Of a stretch of 37,931 bases of DNA, positions 22,840 to 31,369 are shown in pieces. A model generated the notes under the pieces. It ran no database searches and had not been told where the DNA came from. It saw only the letters and a program-made list of their open reading frames with translations. Source of the stretch: Parasphingorhabdus sp. SCSIO 66989 (lineage in GTDB: Bacteria; Pseudomonadota; Alphaproteobacteria; Sphingomonadales; Sphingomonadaceae); NCBI RefSeq assembly GCF_032852305.1, contig NZ_CP136595.1, forward strand, positions 1 through 37,931. The letters are read 5' to 3'. Made by a program: the position numbers and the translations under genes. The stretch's first letter is position 1. Each line of letters begins with the position of its first letter.

Positions 22840-23976
22840 ATGTTCCAACAGATATACACCAGCATTGACGCGCAGATAGCCACCGTCATAGGCGGCTATG
22901 GCGCGGTCGTTGGGTTTGCGGGTGCTGCGGTAGCTGCTGGCATTGGCGTATATATGATTCTCGCCTGCTATGCCGTGTTGCGCGGTATAGCTGGCGAGGG
23001 GTTTGGACATATCATCTCGCAGGGCGTGAAGGCGGGCCTGGTTCTTGCTGCTGTGCAGAGCGGGATCGGCGGGGTCGCTGCCAGTTCGGTGCAAACATGG
23101 CCTGATATACTGGTAGGCATGGCCTCGGCTCCGGGTGTCGATAATGCCGGTCAGCTCGCGCAAACCTTGTTTGACAGCGTGGAAGCGGAAGTTAATCGGG
23201 TCATTGACAATATCCAGCTCGCGCCTTGGGATACTTGGGAACCAGGCCCGTTTTTTGAGACGCGGATAGCGGTTCTGATTGCTTACCTTCTTGCTATTTT
23301 CCCTATCGCTGCTGCCGGTCTGTTGGCGGCTGTGGTGGTAGCGATGGTGCTTTTTCTGAAATTTGCCATTACAGCAACGGCGCTATTCGGTCCTATTTTT
23401 GTTGGATGTCTGTTGTTTGACAGCACAAGAAGCATGTTCTTCACATGGCTTCAAACGGCTTTGGGCTACGCGATAGCGACAGCGGTTTTGGCGCTGGCAG
23501 TAGGCTTCATTGGCACTTTGACGGCGAATTTTATTAATGATGTTTTCGCGCAATTCGGGATTGATGCGACCGCGCCAATTGGCACGGATCAGGTTAGCGA
23601 CAGCCCCTTTGGTCTTTTGGGTTCAGTCATTGCGGCCTTTATCGGGTTGCTCGGTGTTCTGTTTGTTTCGGGCTATCTGATCCTGCAAGCACAGTCGATT
23701 GGGCAGGGCATGTCTGGCGGCGGCGGCGGTTCATCGGCGGCGGTTGCTGGCGCGCTTATCCCGTCATCCTACACAACTCGCAATTTGTTGAGCGGCGCTG
23801 GACGCGGCGGCAGTCGTGCATGGTCTGGTCGTGACGGCAAAGGCGGTATCAAAGGTGCTGGCGGTCGTGCGTCTGAAAGGGCGTCTGCGGCCGCAACTTC
23901 TGCAAGTCAATATGTAGGCGCTCGCATGGCAACAAGTCGTGTGGCGATAATGAGGGGCCTTGTGGGCGCTAGATAA
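22840..23976 (+). CDS. virB6: VirB6-like polytopic channel protein
   Basis: 378 residues. There are at least five membrane helices: near residues 15-45, 50-75, the run IAVLIAYLLAIFPIAAAGLLAAVVVAMVLFLKF, ALGYAIATAVLALAVGFIGTL and LLGSVIAAFIGLLGVLFVSGYLIL. The C-terminal tail is Gly/Arg/Ala-rich. TrbL/VirB6 family, inner-membrane part of the DNA channel. AACGGAGA ribosome site. Confidence 0.92.
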   Translation: MFQQIYTSIDAQIATVIGGYGAVVGFAGAAVAAGIGVYMILACYAVLRGIAGEGFGHIISQGVKAGLVLAAVQSGIGGVAASSVQTWPDILVGMASAPGVDNAGQLAQTLFDSVEAEVNRVIDNIQLAPWDTWEPGPFFETRIAVLIAYLLAIFPIAAAGLLAAVVVAMVLFLKFAITATALFGPIFVGCLLFDSTRSMFFTWLQTALGYAIATAVLALAVGFIGTLTANFINDVFAQFGIDATAPIGTDQVSDSPFGLLGSVIAAFIGLLGVLFVSGYLILQAQSIGQGMSGGGGGSSAAVAGALIPSSYTTRNLLSGAGRGGSRAWSGRDGKGGIKGAGGRASERASAAATSASQYVGARMATSRVAIMRGLVGAR

Positions 23977-23988
23977 GGAACGGAACGA

Positions 23989-24213
23989 ATGAGATTACCA
24001 AAACTGAATATCATGCTCCTATCGGCGCTTCTCGTGCCTGTAGCTGCATGTTCATCGCAAGGCGGAAAGCCGGAAGTGGAAAGCTGTAAGTTTTCCAATG
24101 CTCGGCCCGCCAATCCTAACGGCTCGGTGCTGCAAGCGCCGGTTGTGGTTGATCCGAATGTATTTGCGCCGGAACCCGCGCAAAATGACTCTGTAAATGG
24201 GGGAAATGAGTAA
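23989..24213 (+). CDS. virB7: VirB7-like lipoprotein
   Basis: 74 residues. Lipobox LVPVAAC at about residues 15-21, then CSSQGGKPEVESCKFSNARP and a VVVDPNVFAPEP stretch. It would anchor VirB9 in the outer-membrane core. Stop and virB8 start overlap (TAATG). Confidence 0.85.
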   Translation: MRLPKLNIMLLSALLVPVAACSSQGGKPEVESCKFSNARPANPNGSVLQAPVVVDPNVFAPEPAQNDSVNGGNE

Positions 24214-24911
24214 TGGCCAAGGGCATTACAGGTGAGCTGAAAGAGCATTTTGACAATGTTCAGAGCTGGGATCGAGTGGACGCTATCAGAGCGCGTAAAG
24301 AGCGGCGCAATGCCTATATGGTCGCTGCGGGTGCCGGGGCTGTAGCGCTGGGCGCTATTGCGCTGTATTTGCTTTCTCCGCTCAAGATCGCAGAGCCATA
24401 TGTCATCCGTGTGGATGAAAGGGCAGGGGCGGTTGATGTGGTTTCGGTGGCGAAGAATACGAAACAGATAACCGGCGATGAAGCGGTGCGTAAATTCTTC
24501 CTGGCTGATTATGTTCGCTCACGCGAAGCATGGATCGCAGCGGCAAGCGAAGAACTTTACCGCAAGACCATTGCGCTCTCGTCAATACCGGAAGGGCAGA
24601 AATATCGCGCCTCTCGCGACGTTTCCAATCCAAACTCACCATTGAATGTCTATCGCCAAGGCGAGACAGCGAATGTGACGGTGCGCTCTATCAGTTTCTT
24701 GTCAGAAACGGTCGGACAGGTGCGGTTCTCGCGAATTGTTACCTCTGCCGGTAGCGTGGAAAAGCGCACCGATTGGGTGGCGACAGTCGAATTTGAGTTT
24801 GCGCAAAAGCCGACTAGCGACTTGACCCGCTTCTATAATCCGCTCGGCTTCGTCGTCACCAGTTACCGGATTGACAGTGAGGTTGTGGGTCGGGAGACAG
24901 GCAATGAATAG
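24213..24911 (+). CDS. virB8: VirB8-like assembly factor
   Basis: 232 residues. Cytoplasmic N-terminus (HFDNVQSWDRVDAIRARKERRNAY), one membrane helix at about 35-54 (MVAAGAGAVALGAIALYLL), and a periplasmic domain with EPYVIRVDERAGAVDVV, FFLADYVRSREAW and DWVATVEFEF. The family fold is NTF2-like. It overlaps virB9 by 8 bases. Confidence 0.93.
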   Translation: MAKGITGELKEHFDNVQSWDRVDAIRARKERRNAYMVAAGAGAVALGAIALYLLSPLKIAEPYVIRVDERAGAVDVVSVAKNTKQITGDEAVRKFFLADYVRSREAWIAAASEELYRKTIALSSIPEGQKYRASRDVSNPNSPLNVYRQGETANVTVRSISFLSETVGQVRFSRIVTSAGSVEKRTDWVATVEFEFAQKPTSDLTRFYNPLGFVVTSYRIDSEVVGRETGNE

Positions 24912-25752
24912 ATATTTATTGCCGGTCGTCCTTGCCAGTGTGTGCGCAACGCCAGCCTTCGCAGAGGATATACCACAAGCCGGTGCGCTGGATAAGCGTG
25001 TCAGAACAGCGGTCTATAATCCTGACCAGGTGTTCGCTGTGACAGCCGGGTTCCGCTCGGCTGTCGAGATTGTTTTGGAGCGTGGGGAAACGATAACCAA
25101 TATCGCCGTGGGTGACAGCGTGAGCTGGGAAGTCGCACCATCGGGTAATATTATTTTCCTAAAGCCTCGTGAACATGCTGGCCCAACCAACATGATCGTA
25201 ACGTCACAGATGGGGCGTGAAACGCGGATGTATCATTTTGCGCTCAAGGCGCAACGCGGTGCAAAGACGCAGCGCTCAAATGTGATGTTCGGCCTTCGGT
25301 TTCGCTATCCGCAAGCAGATGCAGCCAGGGCCGCTGTGGTGGAACAGCAGAGGTTGCAGGCGGCGGCTTATCAGCTTGAAGCCAATGCCATAGCGATAGC
25401 GCTTGATGCGGCGGTTACGACAGGGCCGCGCAATCTCAATTACATGATCGCTGGCGCACCGGAACTGGCTCCAACCGAGATTACCGATAACGGGGTTTCA
25501 ACGGTGCTGCGGTTTCCGCGCAATCAGCCTGTCCCTGCAATCTTCAAAGTGTTGCCTGACGGTTCGGAAAGCGTCGTGAACTACACCGTCAAAGGTGAGT
25601 TTGTCGTCATCAACGAGCTGGTGAGCCAGCTTCGTTTGCGGATGGGCGATTCACTAAGCTGCATATGGAACATGGCATTTGACCCATATGGCAAAGACGT
25701 ATCGAGCGGGACGGTTTCGCCTGACGTTCAGCGTTCAGTGGAAGGGAATTAA
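24904..25752 (+). CDS. virB9: VirB9 outer-membrane core protein
   Basis: 282 residues from the ATG at 24904; the frame extends upstream but a signal peptide starts here (RYLLPVVLASVCATPAFA|ED). Family features: DKRVRTAVYNPDQVFAVTAGFRSAVEIVLERGE, SWEVAPSGNIIFLKPR, a mid-region RNLNYMIAG, and the C-terminal TrbG-type domain with DNGVSTVLRFPRNQPVPAIF. The protein ends SPDVQRSVEGN. Confidence 0.93.
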   Translation: MNRYLLPVVLASVCATPAFAEDIPQAGALDKRVRTAVYNPDQVFAVTAGFRSAVEIVLERGETITNIAVGDSVSWEVAPSGNIIFLKPREHAGPTNMIVTSQMGRETRMYHFALKAQRGAKTQRSNVMFGLRFRYPQADAARAAVVEQQRLQAAAYQLEANAIAIALDAAVTTGPRNLNYMIAGAPELAPTEITDNGVSTVLRFPRNQPVPAIFKVLPDGSESVVNYTVKGEFVVINELVSQLRLRMGDSLSCIWNMAFDPYGKDVSSGTVSPDVQRSVEGN

Positions 25753-25754
25753 CT

Positions 25755-26942
25755 GTGAGCGACACTATCAACAGAGACAGCACGGAAAATCCTTTGCCAG
25801 CGGCGAATGGTGGCGACGGCGACCGTAAGGAATCTGCTTCCGCCAAGGTCGGCGCGAAAGTCGATATGAAGAAGCTCGCGCTGTTTGGCGCGGGTATCTT
25901 CGGTCTGGTGGCTGTCGGTTCAGGTGCTTTTAACAGCGGTGGTGGCGATGAAGAAAAGCCGGATCGTGAGCCGGTGGAAGTCACCATGAAAGAAAGTGAC
26001 CCTGTATCTGATCGCTTGAACACGCAAGCGATTGATCCGGTGGACGGCGCGCCATTGGAGCAACCGGGAGAGGAAGTCCCTTCCTTGAATGGCGAAGCGC
26101 CCGTAACGGGTGTCCAACCGCAAGGGCAGGGGCTTAGTGATGCTGAAAAACGCAGGCAACAGCGTTTGGCAGAACTGGAAGCTATGCGCCGTTCTCCGGT
26201 CATCGTGATGGCCGGAACAGGTGGGCAAACGGGTGTGCTTACAGGTGCGGCTAGATCCAATGCGTCATTGCCTGGCTCTGCCGGCGATGCGCAATCTAGC
26301 CAAGCGAGCGCTGGAAGTGATTTTAACGACAATTTTCAGGGGCGGAAAATCAACCGCATACGCGGCGGTTTGCAGCCTAATCGCAATTTCACGATAGAGG
26401 CCGGTTCGCAGATACCGTGCGTCCTGCAAAATGCGATGGACAGCACCCTATCGGGGCTGGTGACGTGTGTGGTGTCGAGTGATGTTCGCTCGGCAACAGG
26501 CAGCGTCATTGTGTTGGATAAAGGCACCAAGATTATCGGCGAATATAAGGGCGGTATTCAGGATGGTCAGTCTCGGCTGTTTGTCATTTGGAATCGTGCT
26601 GTTACGCCGGAAGGCGTGTCTATGAAACTATCTTCACCCGCAACGGATGCGCTGGGCAGGGCAGGGCTGGAAGGCGATGTTGAAAACTTCTTCTTCAAGC
26701 GCTTTGGCGCTGCATTGCTGCTGTCGATTGTTGGCGATTTAGGTTTTGCGCTGCAAAATGAAATAGCAGGGGCGCAACAGACGTTCAGAGCACCTAACCA
26801 GGTGGCGCAGCAATCGGTCAATCAGAATATCAGCCCGGTCCTGCGCGCTCCGCAAGGCGCTATTCTGAATGTAATGGCGGCGCATGATTTGGACTTCTCC
26901 AACATCTATTCATTGCGGCTGCGACCAGCTCATGCGCGATAA
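25755..26942 (+). CDS. virB10: VirB10 core-complex protein
   Basis: 395 residues; GTG start supported by GAAGGGAATT. One inner-membrane helix at about residues 38-56 (KLALFGAGIFGLVAVGSGAF). A charged periplasmic linker leads to the TrbI domain: PNRNFTIEAGSQIPCVLQNAMDSTLSGLVTCVV, VLDKGTKIIGEYKGG, and the outer-membrane pore helix region FFFKRFGAALLLSIVGDLGFAL. It bridges both membranes. Confidence 0.93.
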   Translation: MSDTINRDSTENPLPAANGGDGDRKESASAKVGAKVDMKKLALFGAGIFGLVAVGSGAFNSGGGDEEKPDREPVEVTMKESDPVSDRLNTQAIDPVDGAPLEQPGEEVPSLNGEAPVTGVQPQGQGLSDAEKRRQQRLAELEAMRRSPVIVMAGTGGQTGVLTGAARSNASLPGSAGDAQSSQASAGSDFNDNFQGRKINRIRGGLQPNRNFTIEAGSQIPCVLQNAMDSTLSGLVTCVVSSDVRSATGSVIVLDKGTKIIGEYKGGIQDGQSRLFVIWNRAVTPEGVSMKLSSPATDALGRAGLEGDVENFFFKRFGAALLLSIVGDLGFALQNEIAGAQQTFRAPNQVAQQSVNQNISPVLRAPQGAILNVMAAHDLDFSNIYSLRLRPAHAR

Positions 26943-27957
26943 GAAATTTGATTTATCGCTGCTGACAGAGCTGCTGATTCCATTTCAGGAGATTTTGGCG
27001 CGTGATGACATTACCGAGCTGGTGATTAACCAGCCCGGTATTGTTGCTGTGGAAACCCGCAAGGGCTGGGAATGGATAGAGGATGATCGCTTTGATATGG
27101 CGCGTTTGCAGCGCGTTGCCAAGCTGGTTGCCAATTCGACCAGCCAGACGCTCGATGCGACCAAGCCGTTGCTCTCGGCCGTTCTTCCGACTGGTGAACG
27201 TGTCCAGGTAGTAGCGCCGCCTGCTGTCGATGAAGGCAGCTTTTCAATGACCATTCGCAAGCCTTCCTCAACGAAATTGAGCTTGGATGATTTGGACAAT
27301 TACGGATTGTTCAAAAAGACAGCAAAAGGCGGTGAAGTCGTCGATCCTGTTAAGGATGAATTGGCGGGGCTTTTTAATGCAGGGGAGTGGGCGAAGTTTC
27401 TGCGCGCTGCGGTGATCGGTAAGCAAAATATCCTGATTTCCGGCTCAACCGGATCGGGCAAAACTACACTTTCCAAAGCGCTTATTGCAGAGATTCCATT
27501 AGACGAACGATTGCTGACAATCGAAGATACGCGCGAACTGGAAGCACCGCATAAAAATGTGGTGCATATGATTTACTCAAAAGGGGGGCAGGGCAAAGCG
27601 CCGATTTCGGCAAAAGAGTTGCTGGAAGCAAGTTTGCGGATGCGGCCTGATCGGATATTGCTGCAAGAGCTGCGCGATGGCACCGCTTTCTATTATCTGC
27701 GGAACGTCAATAGCGGCCATCCTGGCTCTATTACCACTGTCCATGCTGACAGCGCAGAGCTGGCCTTTGAGCAGCTTACCTTGCTGGTCAAAGAAAGTGA
27801 TGGCGGCTCTGATCTTGCCCGTGATGACATTCGCGCCATGCTTACCTCGTTGGTTGACGTGGTTGTGCAAGCAAAGAAGGTGGAGGGCGAGTTTTCGGTA
27901 ACGGAAATATGGTGGGGCGGTGCGACCAAAAAAGCGGAGCTGCGCTATGCAGCTTGA
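26932..27957 (+). CDS. virB11: VirB11 traffic ATPase
   Basis: 341 residues from the ATG at 26932, overlapping virB10. N-terminal domain ITELVINQPGIVAVETRKGWEW. Walker A ISGSTGSGKTTLS at about residue 170. Then TIEDTRELEAPHKNVVHM (Asp box), LLEASLRMRPDRILLQELRDGTAFYYL (Walker B region) and NSGHPGSITTVHA (His box). It is a hexameric ATPase that switches between pilus assembly and DNA export. Confidence 0.95.
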   Translation: MRDKKFDLSLLTELLIPFQEILARDDITELVINQPGIVAVETRKGWEWIEDDRFDMARLQRVAKLVANSTSQTLDATKPLLSAVLPTGERVQVVAPPAVDEGSFSMTIRKPSSTKLSLDDLDNYGLFKKTAKGGEVVDPVKDELAGLFNAGEWAKFLRAAVIGKQNILISGSTGSGKTTLSKALIAEIPLDERLLTIEDTRELEAPHKNVVHMIYSKGGQGKAPISAKELLEASLRMRPDRILLQELRDGTAFYYLRNVNSGHPGSITTVHADSAELAFEQLTLLVKESDGGSDLARDDIRAMLTSLVDVVVQAKKVEGEFSVTEIWWGGATKKAELRYAA

Positions 27958-29833
27958 GCGCGGTCATATCATCCTCGCTGTGTGCCTGCTTCCCATATGG
28001 CTGCTGATTGTAATGCTCGGCTCGGTCATAGGGCTGGGCGTTTTTTCTTTGGAGATGAATTTTGCCGGGATACCGCAATTTCTTTGGCAAAATATCCATA
28101 TCGCCGATGTAACCAGGGCAATGCAGATAAGCGGGCTGGTGGGTTTTCTGATCTGCATTTTTATATTTTATGGTCTCGTTCACAAGCCGGTCAAATTGCA
28201 TGGTGATAGTCAATGGGCTGTCATGAAAGATTTGAAAAAAAGCGGCCTGATGGCGAAGAAGGGCTTGATGCTGGGCAGCTTTAATGGCCGGGAGATACGG
28301 CTAGGCGGGCAAGAGCATGTCTTTGTCGAGGCTCCGACGCGGGCCGGTAAAGGCGTTGGCGTTGTCATCCCGAATTTGTTGGACTGGCATGGGTCAACGG
28401 TGGTTCTCGACGTAAAGCACGAGAATTACGAAAAGACAGCCGGGTATCGACAGCAAGAGCTGGGGCAACAGGTGTTGCTATTCGATCCGCTTAATAATCA
28501 GTGCAAAAGCTGCCGCTATAATCCGCTGGGATATATCAACCGCTCTGATCCTATTGAAGTCATCGCAGAGCTGCAAAAGATAGGCCAGATGCTTTACCCT
28601 GAACCTAAGGATGGGGAAACCTTCTGGCTGGATAGTGCCCGCTCCGCCTTTATGGGCATAGGAGCCTATATCGCAGCGCATGATGGGCAAGAGGGCAGAG
28701 AGGAACTGCCTTTCACCATAGGGGAGATATACAGGCAGATTACGCGGCCTAACTCCAAGCGACACTGGCACAATATCATCAATGAGCGCAAAGGGGCTGC
28801 TGCGGGTCTGTCGCGGCAATGTCGCGATGCTATCAGCGATTTTGTCTCGTCCAGCGACAACACATATTCCGGTATTCGCCAAACGCTCACGTCGCGGATT
28901 AATATATGGGTTAATCCGTTCTTGGACTATGCGACCAGCGCCTCTGATTTCGAGATACAGGAATTGCGGGAAAGGCCGATTTCGCTCTATCTCGGAACGT
29001 CGCCTGATAATATCGAGGTTGTTGCGCCGCTCTATAATCTGCTGTTCCAGCAAATACTGGACATTACGATGCGGACGCTGCCGGAAAAGGGCGTCTCTGA
29101 TATTCAGGTGCTTTTGCTGATGGATGAATTTGCGCGGCTCGGTAATGCGCTGAACCTCGCTAATGCTTTCTCGCTTGCTGCTGGCTATGGCATCCGCCTT
29201 ATGCCGGTGGTGCAATCCCGGTCACAGCTCCGGCATACCTATGGGCCGGATAAAGCCGACGAGATTATTGCCAACTGTGGTGCAGAGCTGATTTTTGGCG
29301 TCAAAGAACAAAAGATTGCCGATGAACTGTCAAAGCGGTTGGGAACCTATACGTTCGAGGCAAAGTCGCGCAATCGTAAGCGCTGGGAGTCGTTTGAAAG
29401 CTCAACGTCAACGAGTGACCAGCGGCGCGACCTGATGAATCCCGATGAAATTAAGAAGATGCACCCGGACAATATGCTTTTGTTCAGGGCCGGGACGCCT
29501 TCAATCAAAGCGCGCAAGCTCAAATATTATGAAAGCCGTAAATACAGCCAGCGCAGCGAGATACCCGCGCCAATCTTGCCGGTTCTTTCATTATCCGAGA
29601 TTCTGTCTAGTGAAAAAGGCGCCGCAATAGCACCGCCTAACGATATGGAAGGCGGTTCGGTTCGAGAATGGGTCGAGCGGCGCTTCTATGAGAGCAAAGC
29701 TTCGGATTTCATGCCATTGGAAGATAGGCTTCTATGGCTGCGCGATAACATGGCTAACACGCCTGATAGTGAAGCCGAACGCGAAAACGCATCAACCGTA
29801 ATAAATGACAGGAGTAAATATGTCGCAGGATGA
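27947..29833 (+). CDS. virD4: VirD4/TraG coupling protein
   Basis: 628 residues from the ATG at 27947, overlapping virB11. Two N-terminal membrane helices, then QWAVMKDLKKSGLM, Walker A APTRAGKGVGVVIPNLL at about 126-142, VLDVKHENYEKTAGYR, and Walker B LLLMDEFARLG near residue 390. It brings the relaxosome to the channel. Full length, with no break. Confidence 0.95.
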   Translation: MQLERGHIILAVCLLPIWLLIVMLGSVIGLGVFSLEMNFAGIPQFLWQNIHIADVTRAMQISGLVGFLICIFIFYGLVHKPVKLHGDSQWAVMKDLKKSGLMAKKGLMLGSFNGREIRLGGQEHVFVEAPTRAGKGVGVVIPNLLDWHGSTVVLDVKHENYEKTAGYRQQELGQQVLLFDPLNNQCKSCRYNPLGYINRSDPIEVIAELQKIGQMLYPEPKDGETFWLDSARSAFMGIGAYIAAHDGQEGREELPFTIGEIYRQITRPNSKRHWHNIINERKGAAAGLSRQCRDAISDFVSSSDNTYSGIRQTLTSRINIWVNPFLDYATSASDFEIQELRERPISLYLGTSPDNIEVVAPLYNLLFQQILDITMRTLPEKGVSDIQVLLLMDEFARLGNALNLANAFSLAAGYGIRLMPVVQSRSQLRHTYGPDKADEIIANCGAELIFGVKEQKIADELSKRLGTYTFEAKSRNRKRWESFESSTSTSDQRRDLMNPDEIKKMHPDNMLLFRAGTPSIKARKLKYYESRKYSQRSEIPAPILPVLSLSEILSSEKGAAIAPPNDMEGGSVREWVERRFYESKASDFMPLEDRLLWLRDNMANTPDSEAERENASTVINDRSKYVAG

Positions 29834-30749
29834 CACTGGTAGCGTTCAATCGCTTGATGATGTTCGCGCCTCTTTGGAAAATGGCAATAGCACCGAACAG
29901 CTCAAGGTAATCGGTGAGCAAATTATTGAAGTGGCTGACACTATGGATATGAATAGTGAGGGCAAAGCTCGTTTTGCGACAAACGCGATCAATGAGGCGC
30001 GGGCATTGCAGCAAGAAGGCCGTGAGCCTCGTGCGGAAATTCGAGAAGAAGCAAAATCCCGATCTGATGGTGAACAGCTCAATAAAGACCAGGAAGTTGA
30101 AAGGGATTTAGCGGCGAGCATGAAGGGTTTTGAGAAGATGGCGGAATTAGACAGGACTGATAGGGGAGCTATGAGTATTGAGCAACGGGCGGAACATGCG
30201 GATAAGCTCAACGAAGTTCACCTTGCGGCCGAAATTACCTACGCCGCTGCTCTCGAAAATATCAGGAACGGCAACGGCCTTGATGCTGCGGCGCAATTTG
30301 CGGAAAAACATGCCGATACAAGTCCCGGTATTGCGCGTCAGGTGGCTAGAGCGGCTGAACAATCGAGAGATGTTGGAGGTTTAGACAGTCCAGAGCAAAA
30401 TAGTGAAGCGATACAGCGCGCCATTGAACAGCCTGATTCCGACCGTTTTAGATTTGAACTGGTCGCTATGGATCATTACCGTAATGATCCTGATAAGAGA
30501 AAAGAGCATTTTGACAGGTCTATCGAACTAGCTGAACGTGGCATCGGGACAGGATATGCGGAGCTGGTGGTTAGTGGGAAAGTGGATAGCTCGTTGGACG
30601 GTCAGGAGAAAGGTCAGCTTGGTGTAGCGCTAGAAAAATATGCAGAGCGTAACGACACTATGCAAGCGCATATTCGCCACGAGGTTGAGGGCAATCAAGA
30701 GCGAAGCCAGGAAAGGGAAATGCATAAGGACGCTGGCCCTGACCGTTAA
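29820..30749 (+). CDS. Unknown helical protein after VirD4, possible secreted substrate
   Basis: 309 residues from the ATG at 29820 (GGAGTAAAT upstream), overlapping the virD4 end by 14 bases. Almost entirely helical and charged (EGKARFATNAINEARALQQEGREPRAEIREEAKS; RAIEQPDSDRFRFELVAMDHYRNDPDKRKEHFDRSIELAERG). No signal peptide or membrane helix. The tail has a charged Arg/Lys/Glu cluster (NQERSQEREMHKDAGPDR), which recalls C-terminal type IV export signals. It could be a translocated protein or a soluble transfer accessory factor. Confidence 0.7.
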   Translation: MSQDDTGSVQSLDDVRASLENGNSTEQLKVIGEQIIEVADTMDMNSEGKARFATNAINEARALQQEGREPRAEIREEAKSRSDGEQLNKDQEVERDLAASMKGFEKMAELDRTDRGAMSIEQRAEHADKLNEVHLAAEITYAAALENIRNGNGLDAAAQFAEKHADTSPGIARQVARAAEQSRDVGGLDSPEQNSEAIQRAIEQPDSDRFRFELVAMDHYRNDPDKRKEHFDRSIELAERGIGTGYAELVVSGKVDSSLDGQEKGQLGVALEKYAERNDTMQAHIRHEVEGNQERSQEREMHKDAGPDR

Positions 30750-31364
30750 TTAGCGGTCATGGGATTTGTCGGCCGCGTAATCTGGCTCTGATGCCAGATC
30801 CCGAACGCGGCGGGCTTCATCGTCTTTGTGAGGATCATTAGTGACCCGCTGGTCCTCTGAACTCGGCTCCGGCATATTGTCCGGGGCCGTTTTTTCATGT
30901 TCCTGCGCTTCGGCCTCGATGCCGCGTTGCGCCAATTCGCTTTGGACCAGCTCAAGGCCATGCCGGTCGGCCGCAACCTGAATCTGATTTTGCGATTTCA
31001 AGCCTTCTACATATGCATCGCGCAATTCGCGTAAGGTATCATCCGCAATCATCGCTATATCGGCCCGTAGGGCGTCTATGCGGGCAAATTCGGTCGGCGC
31101 TGGTATCTCGGCAGGGTAATTGTCGAGAAAGGCGCTCATGACCGGCGATTGCAAGATATGGTCGGGGATAGCGCTGGACGGTTTAACTCCGGCATGAATC
31201 TGACCGCTCAAGTCAGCTATCGTTAGAAGGTAATCGCGTGTGCGCCGGTTTTCCGCGATAACCCTTTTTTCAAGCTCGCGGTTGCTTTGCTCAAGCTGCT
31301 CGAGCTTCTCTGTAAGGCCCTTAAACAGCTCGCGAAGAACGCCGAGCAATACCTTGTCGTCCAT
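30750..31364 (-). CDS. Unknown coiled-coil protein of the relaxase operon
   Basis: 204 residues. N-terminal coiled coil (LRELFKGLTEKLEQLEQSNRELEKRVIAENRRTRDYLL), a middle domain with PVMSAFLDNYPAEIPAPTEFARIDALRADIAMI, and a disordered acidic tail. It starts 5 bases after the relaxase stop. Its stop abuts that of the convergent gene at 30749. Likely a relaxosome or transfer accessory protein. Confidence 0.7.
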   Translation of the reverse strand: MDDKVLLGVLRELFKGLTEKLEQLEQSNRELEKRVIAENRRTRDYLLTIADLSGQIHAGVKPSSAIPDHILQSPVMSAFLDNYPAEIPAPTEFARIDALRADIAMIADDTLRELRDAYVEGLKSQNQIQVAADRHGLELVQSELAQRGIEAEAQEHEKTAPDNMPEPSSEDQRVTNDPHKDDEARRVRDLASEPDYAADKSHDR

Positions 31365-31369
31365 TGATC

